Source of the DNA: Gnetum montanum
Taxonomy: Eukaryota; Streptophyta; Gnetopsida; Gnetales; Gnetaceae
Assembly (NCBI GenBank): GCA_015680685.1
Contig: MNCI01015984.1
Location: 365,314-429,313 of the forward strand
Length of the DNA: 64,000 nucleotides
Direction of reading: 5' to 3'
Shown in pieces: positions 1 through 11,018 of the stretch. Position 1 is the stretch's first letter, and each line of letters opens with the position of its first letter. The notes beneath the pieces were generated by a model that was not told the DNA's origin, ran no database searches, and saw nothing but the letters and a program-made list of their open reading frames with translations. The position numbers and the translations under genes are program-made.

Positions 1-845
1 GTAATTGTCTTACCAAAACTCATTCTTAACTATTTGATTATGTTTTTGAACTGTTCTTGCACTTGCAATCTTTTAAGAACTGATTTCTTGATAATCGTCA
101 CCGAGGCATTAATATTAGTCACCAAGACATATATGAGTGGTTTTTTAACCTAAGAGAGATTTTCCAACGAGTGATTGGCTTTCTTTTCCCAATAAATTTC
201 CTTTTCCTTTAATCACAGTAGATTTATAGTCGACCCTATTTGGTTAGAACCAAGGAGATAAGTTGACTCCATTGCTTACCACAAGGTTAAGATGATCATA
301 CCTATAGACTTGAAAGATTGTTATGAAATAATTATTATTGTGTAAATGTGAAATGTTTTTACTTAAAAGTCCAGTGAGACCCCCTAGAACTATTGAATCA
401 GTTTCAGAGTTTCTTTTACACTTTTTTTTTTTTAATTTATAATTCAGAACTGTTAAGTGGAATTAAACCTGTGATTAATTCTTACCACTAGGCTAACACC
501 TTGCTGTTTTGTATTTTGAATACTTTCTCAATAAAATAATGCAACAATACAAAATTGAATTAAAATAATTACAGCACTCCATACCTTATATATATCATCG
601 TGATTTTGATGCCTTTTATCCTAACATTATGGACATTGAATACTTCCTAAATGAAGTGATGTAAACCTAGCAAATTCAATTGAAATAACTGAAGCAATCT
701 CTACCTTATATACATATAGTTAAAAAAAGAATGCAATAATTTTAACCTAAAAATTGAATTATATATATCATCATGATATTGATGTCTTGTATCCTAATAA
801 CATGATAAGATAATCAATATCCAATTATATTTAATTATATGTTAG
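1..845 (+). other. probable intron of the ABCB gene
   Basis: AT-rich DNA without a supportable reading frame. It ends in TTATATGTTAG directly before the ABCB exon, an acceptable plant splice acceptor, so the stretch is best read as the intron before the last exon; the upstream exons lie outside the window. Between about 514 and 800 there is a weak tandem repeat of roughly 115-120 bp (shared pieces: AATACTTTCTC/AATACTTCCTA, CTACCTTATATA, TATCATCATGAT). The donor site is not visible, so intron status is inferred. Confidence 0.55.
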
Positions 846-1364
846 GTTAAATGGCTGAGACAGCAAATGGGGCTAGTGAGCCAGGAACCAGTTCTGTTCA
901 ACGACACAATCTACGCCAACATTGCATATGGAAAAGACGGACCCATTTCTGAAAATGAGATAATAAATGCAGCCAAAGCTTCCAATGCACACAAATTCAT
1001 TTCCTCACTTCCTCAGGGCTACACCACAAATGTTGGAGAACGTGGGCTCAAATTATCAGGAGGCCAGAAGCAGAGAATTGCAATTGCAAGAGCAATAGCG
1101 AAAAACACAAGAATCCTGTTGATGGATGAAGCCACCAGTGCTCTGGATGCAGAATCTGAGCGTTCAGTTCAGGATGCTCTGGATAATATCATGGTGAACA
1201 GGTCCACCATTGTTGTTGCTCACAGGCTTTCAACCATAAAAAATGCACATCTCATTGCAGTTGTTAAGAATGGTGTGATTGCAGAACAGGGATTACATGA
1301 TTCTCTTGTTGCAGAGCCACATGGCCATTATGCAGCTCTGGTGAAAATGAATTCAGGTTCTTGA
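846..1364 (+). CDS. ABCB-type ABC transporter, C-terminal exon (second nucleotide-binding domain)
   Basis: This is the last exon of a full-size ABC transporter of the B subfamily (P-glycoprotein/MDR type), a plasma-membrane ATP-driven pump; plant relatives move auxin or secondary metabolites. The exon reads in phase from an AG acceptor at 844-845 through WLRQQMG and ends at TGA 1362-1364, about 172 codons. In order it shows the Q-loop (LVSQEP), the ABC signature LSGGQ, Walker B with catalytic glutamate ([12 protein letters not shown]), the D-loop, and the switch histidine (VAHRLST). It ends KMNSGS, as usual for the C-terminus of full transporters. Walker A and the membrane domains would lie upstream. 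There is no stop or frameshift, and the family residues are intact, in contrast to everything else here. The ATG at 867 is internal to the exon. The substrate cannot be told from this domain. Confidence 0.93.
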   Translation, partial: VKWLRQQMGLVSQEPVLFNDTIYANIAYGKDGPISENEIINAAKASNAHKFISSLPQGYTTNVGERGLKLSGGQKQRIAIARAIAKNTRILLMDEATSALDAESERSVQDALDNIMVNRSTIVVAHRLSTIKNAHLIAVVKNGVIAEQGLHDSLVAEPHGHYAALVKMNSGS

Positions 1365-2019
1365 GAATCCATGCTGCATTGTGGTTTTAATGATATCTTG
1401 ATTAGTTGTAATTTTTGAGTTGATTGAGCTATATTCTTGTCAATCTAGTCATTCTGGTCAGGTGTTTCGGTCTGTTTGTGTGAAGTTTTTGATGTACACC
1501 TTTGTGATGTTTGGGGTACAAATTTTCATTTAATTAACAAGATATATATCATGAAGAAGGTAAACGTAAGTAATCAATGTTGCAACTCTGAGATCTTTGT
1601 TAAATGGTTGAGTTGCGGGGTATAGTATTTGAACTTCAAAGGTACTGGATTCACAACCATGTGTATAATCCTAAGGTTTGAACTTAGCTCTGAATCCTTA
1701 AAATGAAGACTTTATCATCATCATCATTATTCTCTAAATGATGGGTTTTGTAAAATTTTTAAAATTAAAAATTAAATACTTAGAAAAATTTAATTTCAAC
1801 CTTAATTTTTTCCTACTTTTTTGAAGAAAAAGTGCTTGCTTATATGTTAAATGTGTAGGAAAGGTATGTAAAATGATATTTATAGTTGCAAAGGTCAAAC
1901 TTAGATCTTATCTCTTAAGAAATGAGCACATTACCATTACTAATGGCCCTTAAAAATACTTCAAATACATTATAAAACCATAATTCAATTATAACCCTAA
2001 TTTCAAAGATGGAAGTCTA
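1365..2019 (+). other. 3' UTR and downstream flank of the ABCB gene
   Basis: Non-coding and AT-rich. The first 150-200 bases are T-rich and probably form the 3' UTR, but no clear AATAAA is visible. At 1605-1683 there are weak pol III box A-like (TGGTTGAGTTG) and box B-like (GGTTTGAAC) matches that could mark a worn tRNA-derived SINE. Nothing else is recognisable. Confidence 0.4.
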
Positions 2020-2385
2020 TCGAATTCAATGGTTGATTGATGAGGTAGCAAAGGAATAAGGGAAGTTGAAAAATCTAGAGAGTGCTATGGACAACAACTC
2101 CATAAAAAAGAGGCTTATCCTCAGTAAAGCAAAGAGCCCTTCGTCCCCTTCCTCCTCTTCGAGTAAAATAAAGAGTCCTCTCTTTGTTAAAACAATGTTC
2201 ATCTCTATGAGGGGGAAGAAGAAACACCATTGGAGGAAGTGGGTCAATGAAAGACTTTGCCAATAATGAAATATCAACCAAAGTTGATAAAATGTGGTGA
2301 TGAGCAAAGTTGACAAAATGTGGTGATGAGTTGGAGAAAGTGAGGAAGTGGTTAAATGAAAGACTTTGTTGATATAAAAATCTAG
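2020..2385 (+). pseudogene. Gag fragment of an Athila-like element
   Basis: A short remnant of the C-terminal half of a retroelement gag. The conceptual reading includes LIDEVAKE near 2035, matching LLEQVAKEE of the gag in E and F. Near 2268 it reads ISTKVDKMW, the conserved segment just before the C-C-H-C motif in the other elements. The segment AAAGTTGA(T/C)AAAATGTGGTGATGAG is then repeated in tandem. A relative with the same duplication lies at about 46800-46920. No LTR or TSD flanks it. The ORFs on both strands here are by-products. Confidence 0.6.
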
Positions 2386-2387
2386 TA

Positions 2388-2828
2388 ACTAGCTTAGATA
2401 TATATATATATATCTATCAATATATATATATATATCTCTGTCAATTGGCCAAAGATGATGTTAACCAAAAGGTAACAAGATAACTAAAAATGGAACCATT
2501 GATCCCTCTGTTTCTCTACCACTTACCCAATTTAGTTTTACCCTCTTGGTCAAGTTTGCTTTGCCTTTGTTTGTTTATGGCATTTTTGAGCATTATTCAT
2601 GCAAGAGATTTATTTCTCAAAAATGCCATGAACAAACAAAGACAAAGCAAACTTGACCAAGAGGGTAAAACTAAATTGGGTAAGTGGTAGAGAAATAGAG
2701 GAAGGATGAGTGGTTCCGTTTTTAGTTATCTTGTTACCTTGTTTAGTAGTCGGGTTTGGTTAACATCATCTTCTTTAAAATCATCTCAGCCAATTGATAG
2801 ATAGATATATATATATATTTAAGCTAGT
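2388..2828. repeat. 441-bp foldback / MITE-like inverted repeat
   Basis: Two arms of about 200 bp (2388-2590 and 2616-2828) are near-perfect reverse complements around a 25-nt loop (2591-2615). The ends read ACTAGCTTA...TAAGCTAGT, followed inward by (TA)n runs. The right arm repeats, reversed, the left arm's CTCTTGGTCAAGTTTGCTTT and GCATTTTTGAG. There is no coding capacity. It sits directly against the first helicase-tail repeat unit (GGAGCAG... at 2829). A target duplication is not clear. It could be a foldback/MITE transposon or a hairpin locus feeding small-RNA production. Confidence 0.8.
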
Positions 2829-3419
2829 GGAGCAGTTTCACGAGCTATGAGTAGAATTTAATTATTTTTTTTATTTTTTAAGTTATCATCACTACTTGCA
2901 TTTCAAATAATATATAATGGTAAACATAAATTGGTAAAAAAAAGAGTTTATATATTTCGTATATGTTGATGAAGAAATACATTGCACAATTATTGCAACA
3001 AACATTACAGAGTTGTATCATGGGATTGAGCAAAAGACAAAATACAATGATAAGTGTGAACTCAATATGCCTAATCCTCCAATTGAGCAAAATGAACTTC
3101 TTGCAATTCTACTTTGGAGATATTTAACATTTGAGATCTTTCTGTATCTTTGCATAGAGAAAGGAGGATAAATCTTCAAAGGATCAATGGTCTTGACTCT
3201 AGATAATGCAACAAACGCTAGACCCGTAACTTCTCTTGTGGAGCAGATTCGTGGGCTATGAGTAGAATTTAATTATTTTTTTTATTTTTGAAGTTATCAT
3301 CATTATTTGCATTCCAAATAATATATACTAGTAAACATAAATTGGTAAAAATAAAACTTTATATATTTTGTATATGTTGATGAAGGAATACATTGCACAA
3401 TTATTGCAACAAACATTAC
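2829..3419 (-). repeat. Tandem copies of a PIF1-like helicase 3' tail (left part)
   Basis: Units of about 411 bp, starting near 2880 and 3290 (shared AAGTTATCATCA, CATTCCAAATAATATAT, GGTAAACATAAATTGGTAAAA, AACAAACATTAC). The minus strand includes the codons following a helicase motif VI that are also found at 22229-23160. The second unit is cut at 3419 by element A and resumes at 22229; ATTAC (3415-3419 and 22224-22228) is the duplicated target. Confidence 0.75.
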
Positions 3420-4250
3420 TGATGAGCGGTGAGGTACCCCTACACTCAACCATACGAATACGAGCTTTTACGCACAATTCAATTGAACTCCAAGGACTAG
3501 GTGCATATGCACCTTCACAGAACAAGGATGGTTTATGCGATCGTTGTCTTCCCAAGCTTACTTGTATGACACAATTGTATGGTTAAGTAAACTTGAGGTA
3601 TGTGATTTTTATGGTTTTTTATGTTTTATGTCTTGATGCTTAAAATGAAGAAATGAAATGAGGGAGTAACTAAATTGAACTAATCAACTATGCTCTAACT
3701 AGTCCCAACACCACCATCCGTTCCCACTTGCTGGACACATCCTGAACCAGTGTAACACTACTGGGGTTACCAAACGCTAGTCGTTACTGGGTTACCAAGT
3801 GTTCCACATATGCTCGAAGTGGTTGTACTGAGTGTACTAATTCGTTGATAATTAACAATTCAATAACATAACATTAATTAACTAATGAGAGTTGTGAGTA
3901 ACAGTAAATAACATTTAAATGAAATAATTAAGCTATTTTGAATGTTGCAAGGTTTATCACAAAGTTCATCTTTTATTTTCGGACATAAGGTGTGCTCAGG
4001 TACACAATGCTCGAATAAAGATCCATTCACTTTATGACTCCTACTACGGACACTCAGAAATAATTCAAACTTTGGAAAGGGAAAACTACAATAGTTCAAC
4101 TAAGGGACTAAGAAACTAACTGCCAAACCAAGTGCCATGATCTCTTATTTATAGGCAATGAGATAGGTTCTGATATCAGGTGTTCGATATTGCTTGGTGG
4201 GCTCCGATATCGTGGATCTGATATCACGGCCCCGATATTGTGACTCATCA
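3420..4250 (-). repeat. 3' LTR of element A
   Basis: 831 bp, minus orientation, TGATGAGCGG...GACTCATCA. U3 holds five GATATC/GATATT boxes (about 4166-4240) with start-to-start distances 14, 20, 14, 14 and 11 nt between the last box and the LTR end. A TATAAATA (reverse TATTTATA near 4143) and an AATAAA-like signal mark promoter and poly(A) site. It differs from the 5' LTR at roughly 15 of the first 100 positions, mostly transitions, so the insertion is old. Confidence 0.9.
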
Positions 4251-6185
4251 TACTCCCACTATTGAATGAAAACTTGTCCTTGAGTTCCTTACAAAATATT
4301 GGGAAGCTATGGGATTATTGACTGAGCGACAACTGACGGTGACATGAAGTGCTAGACTCAAAGTGCTCGGTGAATGGATCGACAAACATATTACAACATT
4401 GGTGTTCATAACCATTATGGTGAACACTATACATAGATAACATCCAAACCCTCATTTGACAGCTTGAAGAGATAGAGAGAGAGAAAGAAAAGAAAATGAG
4501 ACGCGTTGCTACCATTGTCAAAATTGTTCATACCGTTGTTCATTCATGGCCACATTATCAAGCTCATTCCTTGTGTAAATACTCTAGCTCCAGTCCATCC
4601 TGAGTGCTCCCTCCTATCCCAGTCCATTGTTCATGTGATCACCATCTACACACACAACATAGATAAGATATAATGCAATTGATACCTTGCCTCAATATGA
4701 AGCACATTGGCTAGGTTGTGGGTATGGGGGATTTGTAACTAATAACTCCCTAAGGTGTAGGGGTGAGATAAGTAATGGAATGAAAAAAAAAAATTGCAAC
4801 GAGGACCCCCATGACTAAGAGCGAACCTGTAGTAGCGATAAGATGGAAATTGAAAGAACAAGAAAGATGAAAGAACTAACAACGGTGAAGCCATTAAGAC
4901 AAAACAAAAACGGATGTCATTGATGGGGTGAAACGAGAAATAGTTGATTGTAGGAAATGTTTAAGGGAGAAAGCTTAACAATTGCACCAAAAAGGAATGC
5001 TGGTGGGTCCTCCCCAAAGTAGGCTAATGTCCTTTATGCCCTGAAAAACCTACAAACCAAAGTGTCCGTAGGCTTTAGGAATGACATATGAAAACAATGG
5101 TTAAGAACTTACTCACAAGAGTTTACCAAAGAATAACAATGCGTCAACCAAGATATAGATTAATCATAAAATCGGCAATGAGGTGGAATATGGAAAGCAA
5201 TACAGAAAGAAAGAATGGAATGGAATGGAATCCCAAAATCAAGATTGTGTAAAGTCCCTTGTGTAGTATGTGATTAAGGTGACTTAATAGAATTCATTCC
5301 AAATCCATATTAAGACTAACCACATCCAGTGACCTCGCATCAATACACTTTACCAACCCATCCTCTTGAAGTAATAAGAATGCGTCCACAGAGCCACCAC
5401 CATTCTAACAAGAGAAAGAACAGAGGAGCAGGAAGCGAGAAAGGGCCTTTGTTAGAGGGAACCTTTAGGCATGGGTAACATGTCTTTCCAATGCCATAAC
5501 CAGTGCTTCTAGCCCATGTTTCTTTATTATGTCTAAGGGGTATGCTTTGAATTCTCACTAGTTTTTTTTTTTTTGCTTGAGAACCACACCATGCAAAGAC
5601 TATTTGATTTAGTTGACTTCCTGATATTGGTCAATAGTGGAATGATGGAAAACTTATGAAAAACATCTAATTACCTAAGAGAACAGCCAACACAAATGCA
5701 TCGAATCCCTTGAAGTCACACCCTTTTCAATTCATTTAAATCTTTCCTTGGTTTGAAGAATACAAATCCACCAATTTATTAATAAGTTTACTTAGAAAAA
5801 GGGACATTTACATTTCCAAAACATAGGGAGATCATAGAGTTGTATGGATGAATGGGTGACGTGTACTCATTGCTTGTTTTATCAAAAGAACCCATATCTT
5901 AGCATCAACATTGAAAGTTAAAGGTAAAAGCCAAACATTAGTAATCCACACTATTATAATACAATCCACCATCATGAGCACTTATTATATGATGAGTGAG
6001 AGTAGATCAAACAAAATGTAATAGAGAAAGGAATAGTAAAATGATGGTGTAAAACAAAACCAAGCAAATATGAAAAATGTGTAAAACAAAAATGCATAAA
6101 ACAAGAAAGACAAAGGAACTGAGGGCTTTAGAATGGTTAGCATTAGTGGCCATCTCCCCCACGACTAAGTTGGAAAGAGGAGATC
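4251..6185 (-). other. Element A: non-coding region between integrase and 3' LTR
   Basis: About 1.9 kb without coding capacity, colinear with the same region of B, E and F. In element orientation it starts with an AGTCGTGGGGGAGAT motif (about 6155-6170), then T-rich TTTTACAC repeats, the conserved hairpin (5531-5600), the AGCCTACGGACAC block, the TGTGTGTGTAG/ATGGTGATC acceptor-like junction near 4650, and the polypurine tract TAGTGGGAGTA next to the LTR (4251-4262). Confidence 0.7.
5531..5600 (-). other. Conserved A-loop hairpin, copy in element A
   Basis: In element orientation GGTTCTCA pairs with TGAGAATT around an A-rich loop; CTTTGCATGGTGTG lies before and CAAAGCATACCCCTTAGAC after. It is the same structure as in B, E, F and H. 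Confidence 0.65.
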
Positions 6186-6189
6186 TAAA

Positions 6190-7558
6190 ATAATGAGCAA
6201 GGTTGTCCATTAATAGAGGTAGTGTTAGTACTAGTTGTTTTAGGCTCATGGAAATGTTTGGTTTGCTGGATGTTGACTAATAATTTTTTATCCAGGCTTT
6301 CAGGTTTATAGATCATCATGGCCCCTGAAGGGAAAGTTTCATGAATGATATAAGGTCCTTTCCATAGTGTTTGAAATTTAGTTTGTTGTGGCACATGTGT
6401 GTGGGATTCCAATACCGAACCTTATCTCCTAGTTGGTATTTCACTTTCCTAATCCTTAGGTCATGATGTTGCTTGTTGAAGGCCTTGTGCAATTCGTTGG
6501 ATGACAAGGTGGCTAATCAATTTTCATCTACTAAGTTAAGATTCATTAACCGTTCTTTTTGTGCTAGATTGAGGTCAAGGTTGAGATCACATGCTGTAGA
6601 TAGTGTATGGGGCTCAGCCTAGATAGGAAGTGTTGGAAGTTTATTGTACACTAACTCATAGGGAGAGTACCCTATAGGGAGTTCCCATGTGGAGCGGTAT
6701 GCCCAAAGGGCATCGTTCAGTTTGGTGCTCTAGTCTTACCTATATTTGTTAATGGTTCATGTCAATATTTTTGTGATCTCCCTATTGGTAACTTCGGCTT
6801 GGCCATTCACTTGAGGATGATATGGTGTAATCAGTTTATGCTCAACTCCTAAGTGTTGCATCAACTTTTGAAAAGCCACACCTATAAAATGTGTACCATT
6901 ATCAAAAATAAGTGCATGAGGCACTCCAAACCTGTTTACGATTTGTTGTTGAACAAATCGTGCAACAGTAGATGATGTGCAGTTAGTGACAGTGGTCGCT
7001 TCTGCCCACTTTGTAAAATAGTCAACAACAACAACAACAATGTAGGCCTTTCCATTGGACATTGGTGTAATAGGCCCCATAAAATCAATTCCCCATATGT
7101 CGAAGGGTTCTAAGGGTTGAATCCATTGTTGTGGACCCTCCATTCTAGCAGTCATTCCCCCATCGCGTTGGCAACGCTCACAAGATTGGATGAAATGATG
7201 AGCATCCCAGAACAATGTAGGCCAATAATATCCTACAAGTAAGATTTTAATGGTTGTTTGTCTCCTAGTGTAATGACCCCCACAAGGGCCCTCATGAGCA
7301 TCTTAGAGAACTTGCAATTGATTTGTATCGGGAACACACCATCGGAACATACCTTATAAAGTTATCCATTGATTTCGATGAAATACTTAGCTCGGTGAAG
7401 AAACTGTTGTTTCTTTTTAATGTCCAACCCTTGTGGTATTTCTTGTGTAAGAAGATAGGTAAGAATGCTACTATACCAAATTGTCTTTGTGGTTAATTGA
7501 TTGTTTACTACACTTGCAAAGAGGAGTTCATCAGGGAAGCAGTTAGAGATTGGATGTT
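6190..7558 (-). pseudogene. Element A integrase (with C-terminal GPY-like module)
   Basis: Integrase inserts the cDNA into the genome. It reads in element order as: the zinc-binding HHCC region (HEGPCGGHY near 7275-7300, CERCQRDGG near 7155-7175), the catalytic core with all three acidic residues (GIDFMGPI, FDNGTHF, NGQAEVTNREI between 7215 and 6790), then LGDKVRYWNPTH and a GPY/F-like WKGPYIIHETFPSGAM (about 6320-6385). The core runs open for 152 codons (6757-7215). The right end, PISNCFPDELLFA, is the spacer to RNase H; its reading continues at 15611 after element B is removed. Confidence 0.85.
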
Positions 7559-8403
7559 TGATGGGACGCGATATCGCATGGGCCGCGATATCGCATCCCC
7601 CGCGATATGACGTATGTGATTTCCCGTCTTCCCCTATGATATCACGCACGTGATATCACAGTGCATCGTCAAATCTATAAATAAGAGGTAGCTCTCCCTT
7701 GTTTCAAAGTTTAGGCCTAGATCGTAGCGAAAGTATGGTAGTTTTACCTCTCCAGAGATAGAATAATTTCCATGTGCTCGCAGTAGGAGCTCCAAAGTGA
7801 ACGGATCTTTATTTGAGCAAATATTGTACCTGAACACAAGTTTGTGTACGACAATAAAGACGAACTTCTTGGACAAACCTTGCAGTGCATGGAATAGGCT
7901 AAATAGGATTTTATTTACTGTTATTTATTGTTTACCATTTAAATGCTTTATTAGTAATTAAATCTTTCTCAACCCTTCTCTCCTAGTTAGGTGCCTCAGT
8001 ACGACCACTTCGAGCACATGCGTTACGCTTGGTGATCCCAGCAACGACTAGCGTTTGGTAACCAAGGTTGCATCGGTTCAGGGTGTGAACGGTAAGTGGG
8101 AAGGGATGTTGATGCTAGGTTAATTCAGGCTTAGTTAGTTAGTTAAAGTTAGTTAATTAGTCTCTTCACTGTTCACCTTATCAGCATAGGAGATAAAACA
8201 TAAAAGACTATAAAAATCACATACCTCAGACTTACTTAACCATACAATCGTGACTACTACAAGTAAGTCTGGGAAGACAACGAATAATTAACCTTAAGTG
8301 TTCCATAAGGCATGTAGGCACTTAGTCTACAGAGTTTGACTGGATCGCGTGTGCTACGCTCGTATTCGTATGGTTGAGTGTAGGGGTACCTCGCCACTCA
8401 TCA
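7559..8403 (+). repeat. 5' LTR of element B
   Basis: 845 bp, TGATGGGACGC...CACTCATCA. U3 has GATATC boxes at 7570, 7587, 7604 and further at about 7637 and 7651. TATAAATA lies at 7676-7683, with AATAAA in the R region near 7855. The U5 end GTAGGGGTACCTCGCCACTCATCA is shared by all elements here. A one-base spacer separates it from the PBS. Confidence 0.92.
7570..7683 (+). promoter_or_regulatory. Element B U3 promoter: GATATC box array and TATA box
   Basis: Boxes GCGATATCGC repeat at 17-nt steps from 7570, followed by an ACGCACGT spacer between two boxes 14 nt apart and then TATAAATA at 7676. Transcription would start about 30 nt further. The boxes are self-complementary and rich in CpG. The factor that binds is unknown. 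Confidence 0.6.
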
Positions 8404-8404
8404 T

Positions 8405-8422
8405 TGGCGCCGTTGTCGGGGA
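8405..8422 (+). other. Primer-binding site of element B
   Basis: TGGCGCCGTTGTCGGGGA, one base downstream of the LTR, matches the complement of the 3' end of plant tRNA-Asp except one position as I recall that tRNA. This is the usual primer of Athila-type elements. Confidence 0.8.
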
Positions 8423-8544
8423 CTAAGTGTTTGTGCGCTAAGTAGAATATAGGAAATCACTCACATCGTTGGGAGCTTAAACGAACCTTAGGGTTAATTA
8501 ACAAAAAATTATATAATGATTAATCAGCACACCGACAAGACACT

Positions 8545-11018
8545 ATGTCTTCTTCTTCTTCTCACAAGAGCATTTCACCACCTAGGGATCGTATAAGAAA
8601 TAGTCGGCAGTCTAAAACACATAACCAAAATCCGCCAGTTCCTAAACAGTATCGGGTGGTATATACTCATCCTAATGAGTATCTACCTGATTTTACTTTT
8701 ATCCTCCATCAGGATGAACAACTACACTGGAGAGACTTGCAAGGTAACATAGTATTACCTCCAGATCATGCAGTCCCCAACATGCTCCTCCGTGCTTTGG
8801 CACAGATAGGCATGACACAGCTCTACACTGAATATGTTGCCGAAGATTTTGAAACAAGGGATTACCATCCCACATTAGCACAATGTTTAAGGGACTCAAG
8901 GCAGGAGAGCCACCATACATTGTTGAAGGGCAAAGGGGTCCTGCATGTCCTAAGCGAAGTTGGAGATGGTGAACCACTTATAACGGGTTCTCCATCAAAT
9001 GATGTTCCCCCTCCTAAAAATAGTGAGGAGGTGGGGTATCAGAACCTACGCTCCACAATACAAAACCCTAGTTCTGATCCCCGTGAATGCTAACTATTCA
9101 CTGAGGGAACAAAAACACATGACAAGGACGGGCACTCAGATCGTCATCATGATTAGGGCTAAAGCCATTGAAGGGAAGGTAAGAAACATCGTCATGGTGA
9201 TGGTTCTCCTTCTTCTTTCCCTTTATCACATCATTCACCCTCTCCTTCCACATCAGGGCGCAGTCATAGAGAGCATAATGATGAGGATAAGGGTAAGAGA
9301 AATGAGAGACCTCGACAAGAGAGTCGAGAGAGAGGACGAGGGTAGTCAAGAGAGTCAAGGCATGAATGAAGGAAAAGTAGGGAACAACGTAGACATCATA
9401 GACGTCATGAAAGAGATGATCATGATGAACCCCTACTTGCCACTCGAAGTATGCTAGATATTATGGAGGCAGTGAGAATATCGACAAGGCATCAAAAGGA
9501 CAATTGGATCAAGAGATTAGATATGAACAACATCCCACGATTTGAAGGGGGATATAATGCTGATCCGAAGAATCATTTACAGGCATTCCATGATGCCTGC
9601 ACCTTATAGAATATAGAAAACGAGTGGTAGAAATTGAAGTTGTTTCCTAGGACACTCATAAAGGAAGCAGAGAGTTGGTACCAGTCCTTAGAGCTGGAAA
9701 CCATTAGGAGGTGGAGTACAATGTTAGAGCTCTTCAATGATAAATATCAAATGTACTCTAGAGTGTCTAACTTGCGTAAGCAGATCCAAGGATGGAAGCA
9801 AGGTACTCATGAACCCTTGGATGCTACCATGGACCGGTACTATGCATTGTTACATCGTTGCCTGGGCCATGGTTATGCACAACGAGATCAACTCCGCCAC
9901 CTCGTAGATGGGCTAAGGTATGAAACTAGGATAACCCTTGGGACTTATGCCCAAGGGATACTATCAGAACTTAGATCCCATGAGATTCATCGATTGTTGG
10001 AATAAGTAGCCAAAGAAGAGGGGGAGCTACAAAAAAGAGAACGTGCAGAAGAATACAACTGTGATCCTTCCCTTCAAAAAAAGGGAGTGAGGTTCTGTGA
10101 TGAAGAGGATGAGTCACCACTCGAAGAGTTGGTGAATAGAAAAACCTTGCCGCTTCAGAAGTTAACAATGGAAGTGTCGGCTAAGGTAGATGAAATATGG
10201 AGCTCCTTAGACAATAAAATTGAAACTGTCCTAAAGATTATAGAGGAGTCTAAGGAGGAATGAAGTAGTGATAAGGATAGGAAAAAGCGGAGAGATTTAG
10301 GCCATGCACGTGACAAGGGTAAGGGAAAAATAACTATCTCCGATGAGGTTGTGGATTCAGACATAGACAATGATGGTGGATGTGAGATCTGCCAATATGA
10401 CCATCCTAAGGGATGTTGCCGAGTCATCTCACATCTACAAGAGTCTAGGGTGTATGCACTCAACCCGAGACTCAACAGATAGCAGACACCCCGAAGGTTA
10501 CCTTATCCCCAAGGTAACCTAAGGTAGTTCCACCAACCCTTGATGTACTATCCAAGTGGAACTCCACCACAACCCATCAGACAACATCAGCAGTGGAAAT
10601 ACCCATAGTCATGGGGGATGCCACCGCCTAGAGAATAATACTCTTACCGGCAACTCGATCCTTATGGTTATTACGTGCAGCAGCCAATTTCTCCAAGTGA
10701 CTCCATGAGTCACACAACTCCCCAACATCACTACCAAGTTTGGGAGTACTTTAGAAGGACTCCTTCTCCTCCGGGAGATGCTCCACATCCATACCATCCT
10801 CCTAATCCGTCCGCCACTCTTCCGCAGTAGTTCCTATACCACTTGCTTCAAAAATGCAAGGGAAACTCCCCACTCAACCGCAGCAACGTAATGCTATGAG
10901 AGCCGTGAACATTCAACCTGCTACTGGTTCTGACAACCGCAAGAAGAGAAGACCTTTCTTCAAAACCAAAAGCCCAGACAAGCTCTCACAACCATAAGCG
11001 GTTGAGTATGTGTACGCT
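8545..11018 (+). pseudogene. Element B gag
   Basis: Structural polyprotein forming the virus-like particle. It starts at ATG 8545 and is open for 182 codons (YTHPNEYLPDFTFILHQDEQ, an N-terminal block shared by all copies), then shifts frame and carries stops. The core block (RFEGGYNADPKNHLQAFHDAC near 9540; WYQSLELETIRRWSTMLELF near 9680; LRHLVDGLRYETR near 9890) is followed by a charged segment and the motif CEICQYDHPKGCC near 10383-10420. The proline/glutamine-rich tail runs to the insertion point of solo LTR C and resumes at 12008. Confidence 0.85.

Noticed and set aside
2026-2316. Minus-strand frame of 96 codons
   Set aside because: Opposite strand of a gag remnant; no similarity to anything and not shared by the related piece at 46800.
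7570-7670. GATATC repeats considered as a CRISPR-like or satellite array
   Set aside because: Boxes are only 6-10 nt, spacers are shorter than any CRISPR spacer, and the array always lies in U3 directly upstream of a TATA box.
8999-9457. 152-codon frame overlapping the gag of element B
   Set aside because: It covers the gag region after a frame change and is a shifted reading of the histidine/arginine-rich part. The residues conserved with E and A appear in pieces of several frames, so it is a broken gag, not an overlapping gene.
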